From JBCBDX01 sp038529265 (GTDB lineage: Bacteria > Pseudomonadota > Alphaproteobacteria > Rhizobiales > Rhizobiaceae), in the NCBI GenBank assembly GCA_038529265.1, contig JBCBDX010000005.1, forward strand, positions 1-64,000: a stretch of 64,000 bases of DNA, in the 5' to 3' direction. The translations under genes and the position numbers were made by a program. Positions 44,981 through 54,584 of this stretch are shown here, in pieces. The notes below the pieces were generated by a model. It had not been told where the DNA came from and did not search any database. It saw nothing but the letters and a program-made list of their open reading frames with translations. The stretch's first letter is position 1; each line of letters starts with the position of its first letter.

Positions 44981-46033
44981 TCAATTGTGAGGTTTTGGGG
45001 TCGGTTTTTCGATCGGCCCCAAGAGGGCTTTTGAAAGAAATCTATTCGAAGGCCGCTCAAAACAAATGAAGCTGAAAAGTGCTGTGAGAAACGTTGCTAT
45101 TAGGCAGATAAAAAAGCCAGTGATCGGGAAATCCTTAATCGGTATGTAATTTTTGATGATAAATAAAACAGGGACATGAATAATATAAAATGAGTATGAT
45201 ATTTTACCAAATATCGAAAATAATCGTTTGCTGAATAAATTATACCAAAATTTTGAATGAATCAAACTATATATTAAACCAAAGGTAGTCATCATATATA
45301 ATGGATTACTCCAGAGTGATAAAATAAGCTTTCCATCTAACTCACGAGCGTCCACGCCCAATATACTCTCATATATTCGTGGAAAAAGACATATTGCCCC
45401 TATAAAGAATATGGTAAATATGGCATCATATAGGCCGCGACGATGAAAATCGCTAATACAGTAAGCCAGTATTCCAAGAAAAAAGTAAATTAAAACAGGT
45501 GTAAAAATCCTCATTCTACTTATAAAATTTAGCCAGTACGGATCATTCCAATACATGAAGACCAGCAAAACAATTATAAACATTATTAGGTATCGCCGAC
45601 CAAAAATAGCAATCCAAAATATGCAGAATATCCCGTAAAATTGGATTTCCACGGGAATGGTCCAGAGCGCTCCAACTCCTCTAATGAACAGTAAATGGCT
45701 GTTTAGATTTAATGGTTTCACTGGATAACCGATGTTAAAGTCTGGGAATATCGAATTAAACGTGAAGACGGAAATCACGACTGCATAAAACAGGGGAACG
45801 ACGCGGACGAAGCGACGAACTAAATAAGTATATACAGAACTCAGTGTTGGCTTTTTATCCAAATAAAGATGGGCCATGAGATAACCCGATAGGCAGAAAA
45901 ATAGCATTACGCCAATCTGACCAGAACCACTGCCCAGAAGGCCGTTTAGCAGCCCCGAAAGTAGTGTGTAATGCGAAGTGAAAACGATAAGCGCTGCCAT
46001 GCCACGTAAACCGTCAAGCGCGCCGATATGCAT
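44981..46033 (-). CDS. Acyltransferase 3 family membrane protein
   Basis: A 350-residue integral membrane O-acyltransferase of the OafA/YrhL type. The N-terminus ALDGLRGMAALIVFTSHYTL is the family hallmark, with the catalytic histidine in TSH, and about ten membrane segments follow, including FFCLSGYLMAHLY. It adds acetyl or similar groups to surface sugars. Base composition is strikingly AT-rich, unlike most of the window. Its start overlaps the sulfotransferase stop by one base. Confidence 0.85.
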   Translation of the reverse strand: MHIGALDGLRGMAALIVFTSHYTLLSGLLNGLLGSGSGQIGVMLFFCLSGYLMAHLYLDKKPTLSSVYTYLVRRFVRVVPLFYAVVISVFTFNSIFPDFNIGYPVKPLNLNSHLLFIRGVGALWTIPVEIQFYGIFCIFWIAIFGRRYLIMFIIVLLVFMYWNDPYWLNFISRMRIFTPVLIYFFLGILAYCISDFHRRGLYDAIFTIFFIGAICLFPRIYESILGVDARELDGKLILSLWSNPLYMMTTFGLIYSLIHSKFWYNLFSKRLFSIFGKISYSFYIIHVPVLFIIKNYIPIKDFPITGFFICLIATFLTALFSFICFERPSNRFLSKALLGPIEKPTPKPHN

Positions 46034-46767
46034 TAATCTACCCTACGCCATGAAGAAAGATCGGTGCTCAGCTCTTCCTCCATACTAGATATCACTGGCT
46101 CCAATATTTCAATGAACTTTCTTCGCACCTCAGCCGGCATTGCTGCTTTGTGCCCAGTGAAAACAGGCGGTGCTATAGCTTTTGGTGGTATCAAATCATA
46201 GAAGTCTGCATCTATACCGATATGCGCTGCAACTCGTTTTAGGACACGATATGGATGAATTGAAAAATTTTCGAACTGGATGATACATAAGCTATTTTTG
46301 TCAAAGTGCTTTCTCCACCTTTTTATGTTCGCGGGATAATCACATTGATCAATAAAATTTGATGATTTGGCAATATTTATTATCTCCGTTATATTTAAGT
46401 TTCTTATATCTTTTTGCTGCAAAATTTTGTGCATTTTAACTGCAGACCACAATCTATTTGCTGGATCTCTTACACTGTAAAATATTTTAGTTTTTGGGGC
46501 ATAAGATTTAAGAAGCGCTATTCGTGCTTCGGGTATTATTGCATACTCAGGGGTTATCTCGCCCACTTTAAATTTATTCTGAGAATAAAAATGAGAGTTC
46601 GAAAAAATGTCCGCGTAGGGCTTCATATTGTTAGATGACGCAGGAAGACGGTCAAAATAGTGTATTTCTTTTCCTTTTGGAAAGTATATATTGGGATGCA
46701 TGGACAGACGCTTGTACAACCAAGTTGTACCCGCTTTTTGTGCACCTATTCCAACAAAATCAATCAT
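46033..46767 (-). CDS. Sulfotransferase
   Basis: A 244-residue sulfotransferase of the heparan/NodH-like type with the PAPS loop VGIGAQKAGTTWLYKRL, the helper stretch GKEIHYFD, and the 3'-phosphate site FYSVRDPANRLWSAVK. The mature length is typical. It is as AT-rich as the coupled acyltransferase gene, so both were probably acquired together. Likely sulfates the surface glycan. Confidence 0.85.
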   Translation of the reverse strand: MIDFVGIGAQKAGTTWLYKRLSMHPNIYFPKGKEIHYFDRLPASSNNMKPYADIFSNSHFYSQNKFKVGEITPEYAIIPEARIALLKSYAPKTKIFYSVRDPANRLWSAVKMHKILQQKDIRNLNITEIINIAKSSNFIDQCDYPANIKRWRKHFDKNSLCIIQFENFSIHPYRVLKRVAAHIGIDADFYDLIPPKAIAPPVFTGHKAAMPAEVRRKFIEILEPVISSMEEELSTDLSSWRRVD

Positions 46768-46802
46768 TTTGGATCATTCACTTACTGTTGTTTATATCAT
46801 AC

Positions 46803-47273
46803 CTAATGCACTGCGCGGGTCCAGATAATTTGTCCGTCGCGTCTACGAACAGCAATTTGATAGTCTTGACCGCCGCGGATTCCACGATAGCGGTACACTG
46901 TGCCCAAGCAGTCGTAAGCCCAAATTCGACGATACCCAGCGTTTCGCACAATCTGATATCCAGTGAAACAATTGATGTCCCGAAAGCGCTGTTTCGGGCG
47001 AGGCGGGAATGGCTGTTGCGGCAGTTCATTTGTGAACACACCATTGTTGGTGCCACCAGGTGGCCGCGCAGCTGGCGGGGGTGCCTGCCGAGGCAACTCG
47101 TTGGTAACGCCGCCATTTGAGCCACCGCCAAAAGCACCGGGTGCTTCATTGTTCTGGTTACAATTGGAATTGGGTGGGCACAGCTTCTTGGTTGTAAAGC
47201 CAGATGATTGCGCCACCGCTGGCGCGCTGGCCAAGCCAAGCAAAAACCAAAGCAGCATCAGACTCAGTTTCAT
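46803..47273 (-). CDS. Secreted hypothetical protein with Pro/Gly/Asn-rich linker
   Basis: A 156-residue exported protein. The signal peptide is KLSLMLLWFLLGLASAPAVA. A low-complexity middle rich in Pro, Gly and Asn contains a repeated TNELP-type motif (VTNELPRQAP, VFTNELPQQPF). The C-terminal 60 residues (RFRDINCFTGYQIVRNAGYR) form a small domain with two cysteines that may pair. I start at the ATG at 47273, behind GAGGACC. Not recognised. Confidence 0.7.
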   Translation of the reverse strand: MKLSLMLLWFLLGLASAPAVAQSSGFTTKKLCPPNSNCNQNNEAPGAFGGGSNGGVTNELPRQAPPPAARPPGGTNNGVFTNELPQQPFPPRPKQRFRDINCFTGYQIVRNAGYRRIWAYDCLGTVYRYRGIRGGQDYQIAVRRRDGQIIWTRAVH

Positions 47274-47373
47274 GGCGGTCCTCATAAATTTCTCGATATA
47301 TCACCGCTTCTTTGAGGACAACAGCGCCAAAGTCATTGACCCGTTTGCGAAGGTAACAAGATTAAACAGCGCC

Positions 47374-47637
47374 TTACAGGTCTTTGTCCGGGATGCCGTT
47401 ATTGTCAGTGATAGACGTCAGTCTTTTTCGCGTGAACCCGTTGATCCCGGGTGCTTGATCTGACGGGTGCGATGGTGGCTTGTATGTCTTCCAATTGGTG
47501 AAGGCTTTTTCTTCTGAACCCTGATCAATACCGACATTTGGCCAGCCAAAAATCTTTGTCAGTTTATCAGTTAGGCGGCGAGTTATGGAGAATTTGTTAT
47601 TTATCAAAACGCACTCTTCACGCAGTATCAAACGCAT
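47374..47637 (-). CDS. Small hypothetical protein
   Basis: An 87-residue frame whose ATG overlaps the Sel1-protein stop as TAATG, suggesting coupling as the last gene of the operon. The product is basic, with a hydrophilic C-terminal half rich in Pro, Thr and Asp. No signal peptide or domain is recognised. It could be a chance frame. Confidence 0.4.
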   Translation of the reverse strand: MRLILREECVLINNKFSITRRLTDKLTKIFGWPNVGIDQGSEEKAFTNWKTYKPPSHPSDQAPGINGFTRKRLTSITDNNGIPDKDL

Positions 47638-48869
47638 TATTGAAGTTGCGCTAGTTCCTTTGCGATGTCCAACTCTTCACGCGTCAAGCGCTTGGCCAGT
47701 TGATTGCGTAATTCCGAAGCGGCCAAAAGACCGGACGACACGGCCTTGTTAAGCCACAAATAGCCAAAAGCGTAATCCTGAGGCGCACCGCGCCCTTGCA
47801 AATACAATAGTGCCAAATTGGCTTGCGCATAGGGCAAACCCGCCTCGGCAGCAGTCAACATCAACTCATAGCTTTGACGCCTCGTCGTTGGCTCGTTGAG
47901 CGCAATCAGACGCATCGCCTCAACATACACACTGATGGGATCACCCGCAATGAGCGCCTGCTTGCTGTCGAAAGACGATTCAGGTTGTCCTTGGCGTTGA
48001 CCCACCAATCGTGGGTCGACAAAGAAAGGCTGGTTTTCCACCAACGCCTGAACGCCCACACCACCGGTCTGCGCGCTTAGACGATAGAGTTCATGCGCTA
48101 CCTTCTCATCCTGCTCAACACCAAAACCGTTGGCGTACATTTCGCCCAAGTTTCGTATCGCTACAGGAAGACCCTGCGCGGCAGCGGCTTCAAACAGCTG
48201 CGCGGCGCGCCCATTGTCTCTGTCCACACCGCTGCCTCTGACAAACATCAGACCAAGATTATTGAGCGCTTTGGGATCGCCAGCCTCAGCAGCCGCAGAC
48301 AGCAATTCCAGTGCTCGATCATAGTCTTTTTCGACAATCAATCCGGCCAGATAAATCTTGCCGAGGTTAGCTGCCGCACCAATATGACCGCCTTCAATGG
48401 CACGGCTATAGTGCTCAACCGCCAAATTACCTGCATCTTCAACAAACGGGTCTGCGACTTCATAAGCATTGGCCAAGTCGAAGTGATACTCCGCATTTGC
48501 AGCCAGGTCTGCAGCGCGTGTCAGATAGTCTATGGCGGTCTGTATGCTGGCTTCGACGCCTAGCCCTTCAGCGTATAGCTGACCCAATGCATTCAGAGCA
48601 CCCGCGTGATCTTTCGCGGCAGCAACACTGAACCAATAGTGCGCGGCCGGGAAATCCTGGTTTGCGCCTATGCCTTGCGCCAACGCCTGCGCAATCCTGT
48701 AGGCAGCTTCCGCGTCTCCATCGCGTGCGGCCTGCAATACAGATTGCATGGACAAGGGCACTTCAATGTAAGGCTCAGAAGCAATGACCTCGCCACGCGC
48801 GCAAAGCAAGCAAGCTGCGCAAAGGCAGATGACCAGCCGCAAGCACTTTGATCGATGCGCCAAAGTCAT
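47637..48869 (-). CDS. Sel1-repeat exported protein
   Basis: A 410-residue protein with an N-terminal signal peptide (LRLVICLCAACLLCARGEV) and about eight Sel1-like repeats of some 36 residues, such as ALNALGQLYAEGLGVE, AANLGKIYLAGLIVE, ALNNLGLMFVRGSGVD and AQANLALLYLQGRGAPQ. These alpha-solenoids bind other proteins. It overlaps the upstream Sel1 gene by four bases. Probably periplasmic, partner unknown. Confidence 0.85.
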   Translation of the reverse strand: MTLAHRSKCLRLVICLCAACLLCARGEVIASEPYIEVPLSMQSVLQAARDGDAEAAYRIAQALAQGIGANQDFPAAHYWFSVAAAKDHAGALNALGQLYAEGLGVEASIQTAIDYLTRAADLAANAEYHFDLANAYEVADPFVEDAGNLAVEHYSRAIEGGHIGAAANLGKIYLAGLIVEKDYDRALELLSAAAEAGDPKALNNLGLMFVRGSGVDRDNGRAAQLFEAAAAQGLPVAIRNLGEMYANGFGVEQDEKVAHELYRLSAQTGGVGVQALVENQPFFVDPRLVGQRQGQPESSFDSKQALIAGDPISVYVEAMRLIALNEPTTRRQSYELMLTAAEAGLPYAQANLALLYLQGRGAPQDYAFGYLWLNKAVSSGLLAASELRNQLAKRLTREELDIAKELAQLQ

Positions 48870-50389
48870 TGCGTTTTAGCTCCGGCGTTTAGCAAGTAGT
48901 CGCGTGACAAGCGCTGGGCTTTGGCGATCTGTACAGGTGTCATCAACTTGATGATGGTATCGCGCAGTTGCACAGCATCGGCATTGCCTGACGCGCCTGC
49001 AATATTGGCCCATCGATAGGCTTCAACATAGCTCTGCTCTACACCATCGCCGGAAGATAGTCGGGCCGCCAAACGGCTTTGAGCCAATGTTGAACCAGCC
49101 TCGGCAGCCTGCTGAAGCATAGTGATGCCCGTGGCAAACTCTGTTTCATGCTGGTCGCTGTTGAGCTTGATATCGGCCAGTTGCAATAACGCTTCATGAT
49201 CGCCCGCTTCGGCGTTGACCTCAAGCCAAGACAGCGCATCACTAACACCCTGATCAAACAGTCCGCGTACGTAGATTGCAGCCTCAGCAAACTCAAGCTC
49301 CATACCTTCTGCGCGAGCCGTCAATGCGATCTCGCCGAGGCGCCGCGTTGCGTCCGCGTTGCCAGCTTGAGCGGCGGGTAAAAACCATCGAATGGCTTCA
49401 TTTACATCGCGTTCGGTGCCGCGCCCGGCCTGATACATCGAGGCCAACGTAACCTTGGAGGCCATATGTCCTCTTTGGCCAGCGGCGAGCAAACGTTGGA
49501 ACGCTTTTTCTTCGTCCACCTCGCCACCAATGCCATTCAAGTGCGCTATACCAAGATTGTAGAGTGAAATCGGATCACCGCCTTCGGCTGCCTTGTTGAA
49601 CCAATCAATTGCGCGCGCAACATCCTCTTTGTTGGTGAGGTCGCGAACCAGAAACTGACCTAGTTTCCGCTTTGCAACGATGGAATCATCGTTTGCGAGC
49701 TGCTCGTATATTTCAACGGCACGAACCTTATCAAAGTAAGGTGCATCATCCTTGCTTAGCATCTGAGCAAGCTTCAACCATGCGGGATCATGGCCTGCAT
49801 TTCCCGCGCGTTCCAAAACGGAAATCGCCGCATTGATATTGGCGGGCACCGCATATCCGGTTTCGTAAAACGATGCCAAAACTGTCAGCGCCTCTGGATC
49901 GCCATCTGATGCTGCAGCGCTGAAGTGAGCGAAGGCCGCCGCTGCATTGCCCTGCCCTGTCAGACCATCCAAATAGATTTTCCCAAGCAATAGGTGCCCG
50001 TTCGACCCGAGTTCCGGGCCCAATGCCGTCAATATTGCAAACACCCGCTGGTAGTCGTCTTCACTAGTCGCCGCTTGAAAGCCTAAGTCTGCCAGAAGAC
50101 GACCAGCTTCCGGTCTTCCTTGAGCAAAAGAGGCCTCAAGCAGCGTCATGGCTTCAGCCAAGTTAACAGGTCCACCTGTTCCGGTTGCAATCATCTGGCC
50201 CAGCCGGAACTGTGCCAGTGCATCGCCAGCCTGAGCCAGCGGGACTAAAATGGTGCGTGCTTGCGAAAAATTTCCTGATTGGTACGCCGCTTCGGACTGC
50301 TCCATGGATTGAGCGGGCGCCTGCGCGTTTGATGAGCCTGTAGGCAACGCGATAAGAGCACTTGTGAGGAATAGCGTCAGGACTTTCAT
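48866..50389 (-). CDS. Sel1-repeat exported protein
   Basis: A 507-residue protein with a signal peptide (LTLFLTSALIALPTGSSNA) and about ten Sel1-like repeats, such as AQFRLGQMIATGTGGP, GHLLLGKIYLDGLTGQ, SLYNLGIAHLNGIGGE and SKVTLASMYQAGRGTERD. It is related in layout to the protein encoded downstream. Its start overlaps the stop of the permease/FG-GAP gene by four bases. It is likely a periplasmic scaffold acting with that protein. Confidence 0.85.
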   Translation of the reverse strand: MKVLTLFLTSALIALPTGSSNAQAPAQSMEQSEAAYQSGNFSQARTILVPLAQAGDALAQFRLGQMIATGTGGPVNLAEAMTLLEASFAQGRPEAGRLLADLGFQAATSEDDYQRVFAILTALGPELGSNGHLLLGKIYLDGLTGQGNAAAAFAHFSAAASDGDPEALTVLASFYETGYAVPANINAAISVLERAGNAGHDPAWLKLAQMLSKDDAPYFDKVRAVEIYEQLANDDSIVAKRKLGQFLVRDLTNKEDVARAIDWFNKAAEGGDPISLYNLGIAHLNGIGGEVDEEKAFQRLLAAGQRGHMASKVTLASMYQAGRGTERDVNEAIRWFLPAAQAGNADATRRLGEIALTARAEGMELEFAEAAIYVRGLFDQGVSDALSWLEVNAEAGDHEALLQLADIKLNSDQHETEFATGITMLQQAAEAGSTLAQSRLAARLSSGDGVEQSYVEAYRWANIAGASGNADAVQLRDTIIKLMTPVQIAKAQRLSRDYLLNAGAKTQ

Positions 50390-53300
50390 TGGCGTGTCAC
50401 CGTGTAGTGTTGACCGGCAGCAAATGATGCGTTCACTCGCGTGGTGGTGCCATCGGGCCAGCGAATTGCCATGGCGCTTGCAGCCTTCTGATCACCCATG
50501 CCGAAATGTGCGATGGGTAAATCGAACGACATGAAACCGCCTCCGGTTTGGAATTCACGCCGCATAATCATCTCGCTGTTGTCCGCTGATTTAACCGTCA
50601 GTGATGTTTCGGCGCCAATACCAAATTGATTGGCGGTAAAATCGCGCAATTCAATCGTGACAGCGTTTGAAGAAGGTTGGTTGTTAATAAACGCGGTAAC
50701 GGGCGCATTAACCGGGACGGTGATCACATCAAGATCACCATCAAGATCTATATCCACCCGGACCGCGGCCGCCGTTATGGCATAGTCGATCAACCCGTGT
50801 GCTTCGGTTGCCTCCTCGAAAGTCCCGTTTCCCTGATTGCGCAGAAAAATGTTGGACGGGCTGACTTCATTGGGCACCCATGTGCCGTTCACAATGAGCA
50901 CGTCCTGATACTGGTCCTGATCGAAGTCAGCGATCTTTACGTCCCAGCTCCAGCCGCCAATCTCCAGATTTTCAGCTTCCGCGCGCTCAACAAAAGTTCC
51001 GTCAGGCTGTGCTGCCAGCAGCACATTTCGACGCAAAATCTGTGGGATCGTTTGAGCCATATCGGCTTCGTTGAGGGCCTGACCGGGCTTGAAATGAATA
51101 TCGCAATATTGACGTGGCAATTGCTGACTGTTCGGTATCAGACTGCATATTTGAGGATCGCGGTTTTGGATGGCGAGATCCTTGATCAGCATCGCCTTGC
51201 AAGTCGGCTGTAGTGCGTCGGGCAAATCAAAGCATTTTTGGGCAAAGTCAGGATTGAAATTGTTTCCAGTGCGATACCAAGTTTTGATCGCCATATTGGA
51301 CCGGCAGGTCTCAAGGTCAGCCTCGCGCTCCACCGGGTTGCAGTAGCGTTCCAGCGGCTGCAGCTTGAGGCGGTCCGAAATGCCAGAAGAACGGCCAGCA
51401 ATTTGTGCAAAATAGACTTCCTTGCTGCCATCATTGTGTAAATCAGCTGATTTGACGGCCATCGTCGTCGTGGTGCTCATCGGAATGCGGCCATCAGCTC
51501 GCCTACTTAGCGTGAAGCCACCCTCGGGGCGTCCGAAGTAAACATAATCCGGCAGTTCAAAATCATTGGCAACGACCAAGTCCTGATGGCCATCATCATC
51601 AATGTCTGAAACGAGGACGCTTAAGGTCTCGCCCGGCATACCCGGCAGGTCTAAATGGTCAGATCCATCTGGACGACCGTCGATGTTGAAAACGATCCGG
51701 TTACGCGCTTCCTCGCCCGGTATGCGCCGATACCAACCGGCGGCCCAGTTGCCTTTCACAATGTCGAGCATGCCATTGCCATCAAGGTCTGCGACCGCGA
51801 CAGCCAGTGTCAAAATGCCATCATCCCGGTTGGCGACGGCCAGCGCATTGGCGTGATCAAAGACACCCGCCTGATTGTAGATAATGAAATTGCCTTGCTG
51901 GTAGGTTGTCACGAACAAATCCTGCCAACCATCATTGTCAAAATCAGCTGGTACGACATTGAATACCGGTAGATCGACAAATGCGGTCATAAACTGATTG
52001 CTACGCGCAAACTGACCTGAACCATCATTTTCATAGATGTGCATGCCAACGCGCGTTGATGCGATGATAATGTCGGGATCACCATCGCGATCAAAATCTG
52101 TTGCGGCAATTGAACGACCTTCCCAGAAGGGTGGCCACATGTAATCAATCGAGAACTCGATGGGTTGGTCGATGCCTAGATGCCAAGCTTCCATCCGAGT
52201 GAATGTCGATTCTCCTGCCGGTTGCCCCGCTGATGCTGGCGGCAGATGAGGCTTTGCCGTGATCGTGATCTGATCACCGCCTATCCTGTTATCAAAAATC
52301 AATTCGGTCGGACCGGCCGCGTGGGCCGAAGGGGCAAGGCTGATATTGAAACCTGTCAACATATCAAGAGCACGACTGGTGGCGTTGCGCTCATAATGAT
52401 GTGCAAAAACGCCTGCGATTGCCGATACTATGACCAATGCAAAGGCCAGCATGGAGGCGGCCCGAAAAGAAACAGCCCCGGCCAAAATCAGGTAGGAATA
52501 GACCGAGAAAACACCGAGTGCGAAAAGAAGTGTCATGACAAAGCCCGGTGCCAACCCAGCAGCCAACATGGCGCTGCTTGTGACAACATCAAAGCCTATC
52601 GGCACAGGCAGAAAAATGCCGATAGTCGCAACGGCCAGTACAGATGGTATCGAAAAAGAAACGTCGTTTAGGAGGTCGGCAGGCAAGAGTGTCGCAACGA
52701 TTGCACCAAGAAATCCAGCCAGCAGCATGAGCGGCACAGTGCGCAAAATTATGAAGAGCAAATTGGATAAATAGTCACGCACGAAGCGGATGGCCGCATC
52801 GCGCAGCGGCTCGTCCCAGCCTGCCGCAGTTGGGGCGGGCAATGGCGATACGGTGCGCAATTTCGGCTCAAGCTCCAGTGCATCGCGTGGCATCAACCAA
52901 GCGATAAGCGGAACAAGCAGGAGTATCACCACAAAGCTCAGCGCCAACTTGGTCAGAGCCATATAAAGCGGCAAAAGCGAAAACAGCATAGTAAGAACGA
53001 TGACGTTGAGGGTCGGCGAGGCAATCATGGCCGCCATGGTTGTCTCAAGACGCGCACCGCCATTATACATTGCCCGCGCGATCGGGGCTGCGCAGTTTAC
53101 GCAAACTCCCAGAGGCGCGCCAATACCGAGCCCGGCGACCGCATTAGCAAAACTGCCCTTGAAGCTGGTACGGCTCAAATAGCCAAAAAGCGTCAACAGT
53201 GCTGCTCCAAAAAGGACGCCAAATGTCATTCCTTGTTGGTTGGTCTCTATCCAGTTCACCGTTGTCACGAGAATGCGATGCCAGACAGGATCCTCTGGTC

Positions 53301-53481
53301 GAAGTGTCATCCAAGCATCGAATGAAAGCGGGTCTTCCAACTGGAAAGCGCCGCTCATCATGGCTTTTTCATTAAGCGACGGGTAGCGGGACGTCGTCCA
53401 GAACTGAAGCGCAAGAACCGCGATCAGCGTCACGCACATCCAAAAACGATACCGAAATGCCCTAACAACAACGTTGCTCAA
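50386..53481 (-). CDS. Permease fused to FG-GAP/ASPIC-UnbV repeats
   Basis: A 1031-residue fusion. Residues 1-375 form a permease with about eight or nine membrane segments; GIGAPLGVCVNCAAPIARAM resembles the cysteine-containing core of the ArsP/UPF0718-type permease family. After the last segment come FG-GAP repeats with calcium-type loops (TDFDRDGDPDIII, ADFDNDGWQDLFV, ADLDGNGMLDIV, DIDDDGHQDLVV). A cysteine-rich insert of about 110 residues follows near 720-830, then more repeats and a C-terminal ASPIC/UnbV domain (NQFGIGAETSL, AHFGMGDQ, IRWPDGTTTRV). The repeat part probably faces the periplasm. Two Sel1-repeat genes are coupled downstream. Confidence 0.85.
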   Translation of the reverse strand: MSNVVVRAFRYRFWMCVTLIAVLALQFWTTSRYPSLNEKAMMSGAFQLEDPLSFDAWMTLRPEDPVWHRILVTTVNWIETNQQGMTFGVLFGAALLTLFGYLSRTSFKGSFANAVAGLGIGAPLGVCVNCAAPIARAMYNGGARLETTMAAMIASPTLNVIVLTMLFSLLPLYMALTKLALSFVVILLLVPLIAWLMPRDALELEPKLRTVSPLPAPTAAGWDEPLRDAAIRFVRDYLSNLLFIILRTVPLMLLAGFLGAIVATLLPADLLNDVSFSIPSVLAVATIGIFLPVPIGFDVVTSSAMLAAGLAPGFVMTLLFALGVFSVYSYLILAGAVSFRAASMLAFALVIVSAIAGVFAHHYERNATSRALDMLTGFNISLAPSAHAAGPTELIFDNRIGGDQITITAKPHLPPASAGQPAGESTFTRMEAWHLGIDQPIEFSIDYMWPPFWEGRSIAATDFDRDGDPDIIIASTRVGMHIYENDGSGQFARSNQFMTAFVDLPVFNVVPADFDNDGWQDLFVTTYQQGNFIIYNQAGVFDHANALAVANRDDGILTLAVAVADLDGNGMLDIVKGNWAAGWYRRIPGEEARNRIVFNIDGRPDGSDHLDLPGMPGETLSVLVSDIDDDGHQDLVVANDFELPDYVYFGRPEGGFTLSRRADGRIPMSTTTTMAVKSADLHNDGSKEVYFAQIAGRSSGISDRLKLQPLERYCNPVEREADLETCRSNMAIKTWYRTGNNFNPDFAQKCFDLPDALQPTCKAMLIKDLAIQNRDPQICSLIPNSQQLPRQYCDIHFKPGQALNEADMAQTIPQILRRNVLLAAQPDGTFVERAEAENLEIGGWSWDVKIADFDQDQYQDVLIVNGTWVPNEVSPSNIFLRNQGNGTFEEATEAHGLIDYAITAAAVRVDIDLDGDLDVITVPVNAPVTAFINNQPSSNAVTIELRDFTANQFGIGAETSLTVKSADNSEMIMRREFQTGGGFMSFDLPIAHFGMGDQKAASAMAIRWPDGTTTRVNASFAAGQHYTVTRQ

Positions 53482-53607
53482 AAGCCTGCCCCAATCTTGC
53501 CTGGCGCAGATCGTGACACATGGTGATAGCCTAGTTCAAGAACTTAACGTTGGGTCACTTATTACATCTAATAAACGATGCCTCACAATCGTGAGCGGTC
53601 AACACAT

Positions 53608-54063
53608 CTAACGATTTGAAACATCGCCATCTTCACCTGTGCCACCTTCCTGGCCATCACGACCCAGGCTGCTGACAACAACTTCCCCGTTTTGAGACGT
53701 GTATCGGTACGGCCGCCCCCATGGGTCGACCAATGCATCAGCTCCACGCAAGTAAGGGCCGTTCCATGTTGCCTGCAACTCAACACTGGGCGCCGACAAA
53801 ACATCAAGGCCCTCATCATCAGTTGGAAAGCGCAGATTGTCGATGAAGAAAAGCTCGAGAGCGCTCTCGATGTTCGATATTTGAGCTTGCGCTGCATCGC
53901 TGCGCGCTGAGCCTAGATATCGCAGAACCTGCGGTGCGGCCAAACTTGCAATCAAGACAATAATGCCGATCACAACCAACAGCTCTACCAGTGTGAAGCC
54001 CGCGTCTCGCGCATCCCCATTTTGATCGGTAATTTTATTATGTTGCCGCCTGATTTTTTTCAC
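53608..54063 (-). CDS. gspG: Type II secretion major pseudopilin GspG
   Basis: A 151-residue prepilin with a short charged leader followed by DAGFTLVELLVVIGIIVLIA, cut before Phe by the prepilin peptidase. The C-terminal part has the GspG features GPYLRGADALVDPWGRPYRY and SLGRDGQEGG, the calcium-site loop. The GTG at 54063 overlaps the prepilin peptidase stop; the frame upstream is inside that gene. It forms the pseudopilus shaft. Confidence 0.9.
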   Translation of the reverse strand: MKKIRRQHNKITDQNGDARDAGFTLVELLVVIGIIVLIASLAAPQVLRYLGSARSDAAQAQISNIESALELFFIDNLRFPTDDEGLDVLSAPSVELQATWNGPYLRGADALVDPWGRPYRYTSQNGEVVVSSLGRDGQEGGTGEDGDVSNR

Positions 54064-54575
54064 GACACTACCCGCTCTGTTGCCCAAATAAAGATGAGGC
54101 CCAATCCCAAAAATAACCCGAAAGGGATACGCCCGCCACGATCTACAAAATGCTCGCGACCACGTGCGAAAAGAACATAGATCAACCCTGTCAGGCAAGC
54201 CATCAGGATCACAAGGCTGATATTGGCCGGGTGCACCCAAGGCGCCAATGCGGCCGCCATTTTAACATCGCCCAACCCAAGGCCTATATGGCCGCGCAGC
54301 CGGTGATGCAGCTGCCGAACAATCCAAAATAACCCCCCACAAGCGACAGAAGCGGCAAGCGCGTAACCGACGGCAACATGAATTGAACGATCTTCACTCA
54401 ATCCAAGCATCAACGCTTGGGCCAAACCACCCATGAGCAAAAGTATGTTCAGGCTGTCCGGAATGCGCAGTTCAGTGACATCAAAAAATATGACCGCTGC
54501 AAGGGTAGCCAGCAATAAAGTGCCAAAGCTAATCGTTAGAAGCGGTGTGAAACCTGTTAGCGCGCCAATCGCCAT
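54060..54575 (-). CDS. Prepilin peptidase (A24 family), short form
   Basis: A 171-residue integral membrane aspartic peptidase that cleaves the pseudopilin leaders. Both catalytic aspartates are visible: FFDVTELRIPD and GLGDVKMAAAL. The N-terminal cysteine-rich methyltransferase domain of PilD/GspO is missing, as in TadV/CpaA-type enzymes, so N-methylation would need another protein. It lies between gspD and gspG and is coupled to gspG. Confidence 0.88.
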   Translation of the reverse strand: MAIGALTGFTPLLTISFGTLLLATLAAVIFFDVTELRIPDSLNILLLMGGLAQALMLGLSEDRSIHVAVGYALAASVACGGLFWIVRQLHHRLRGHIGLGLGDVKMAAALAPWVHPANISLVILMACLTGLIYVLFARGREHFVDRGGRIPFGLFLGLGLIFIWATERVVS

Positions 54576-54584
54576 CTCGGTTTA

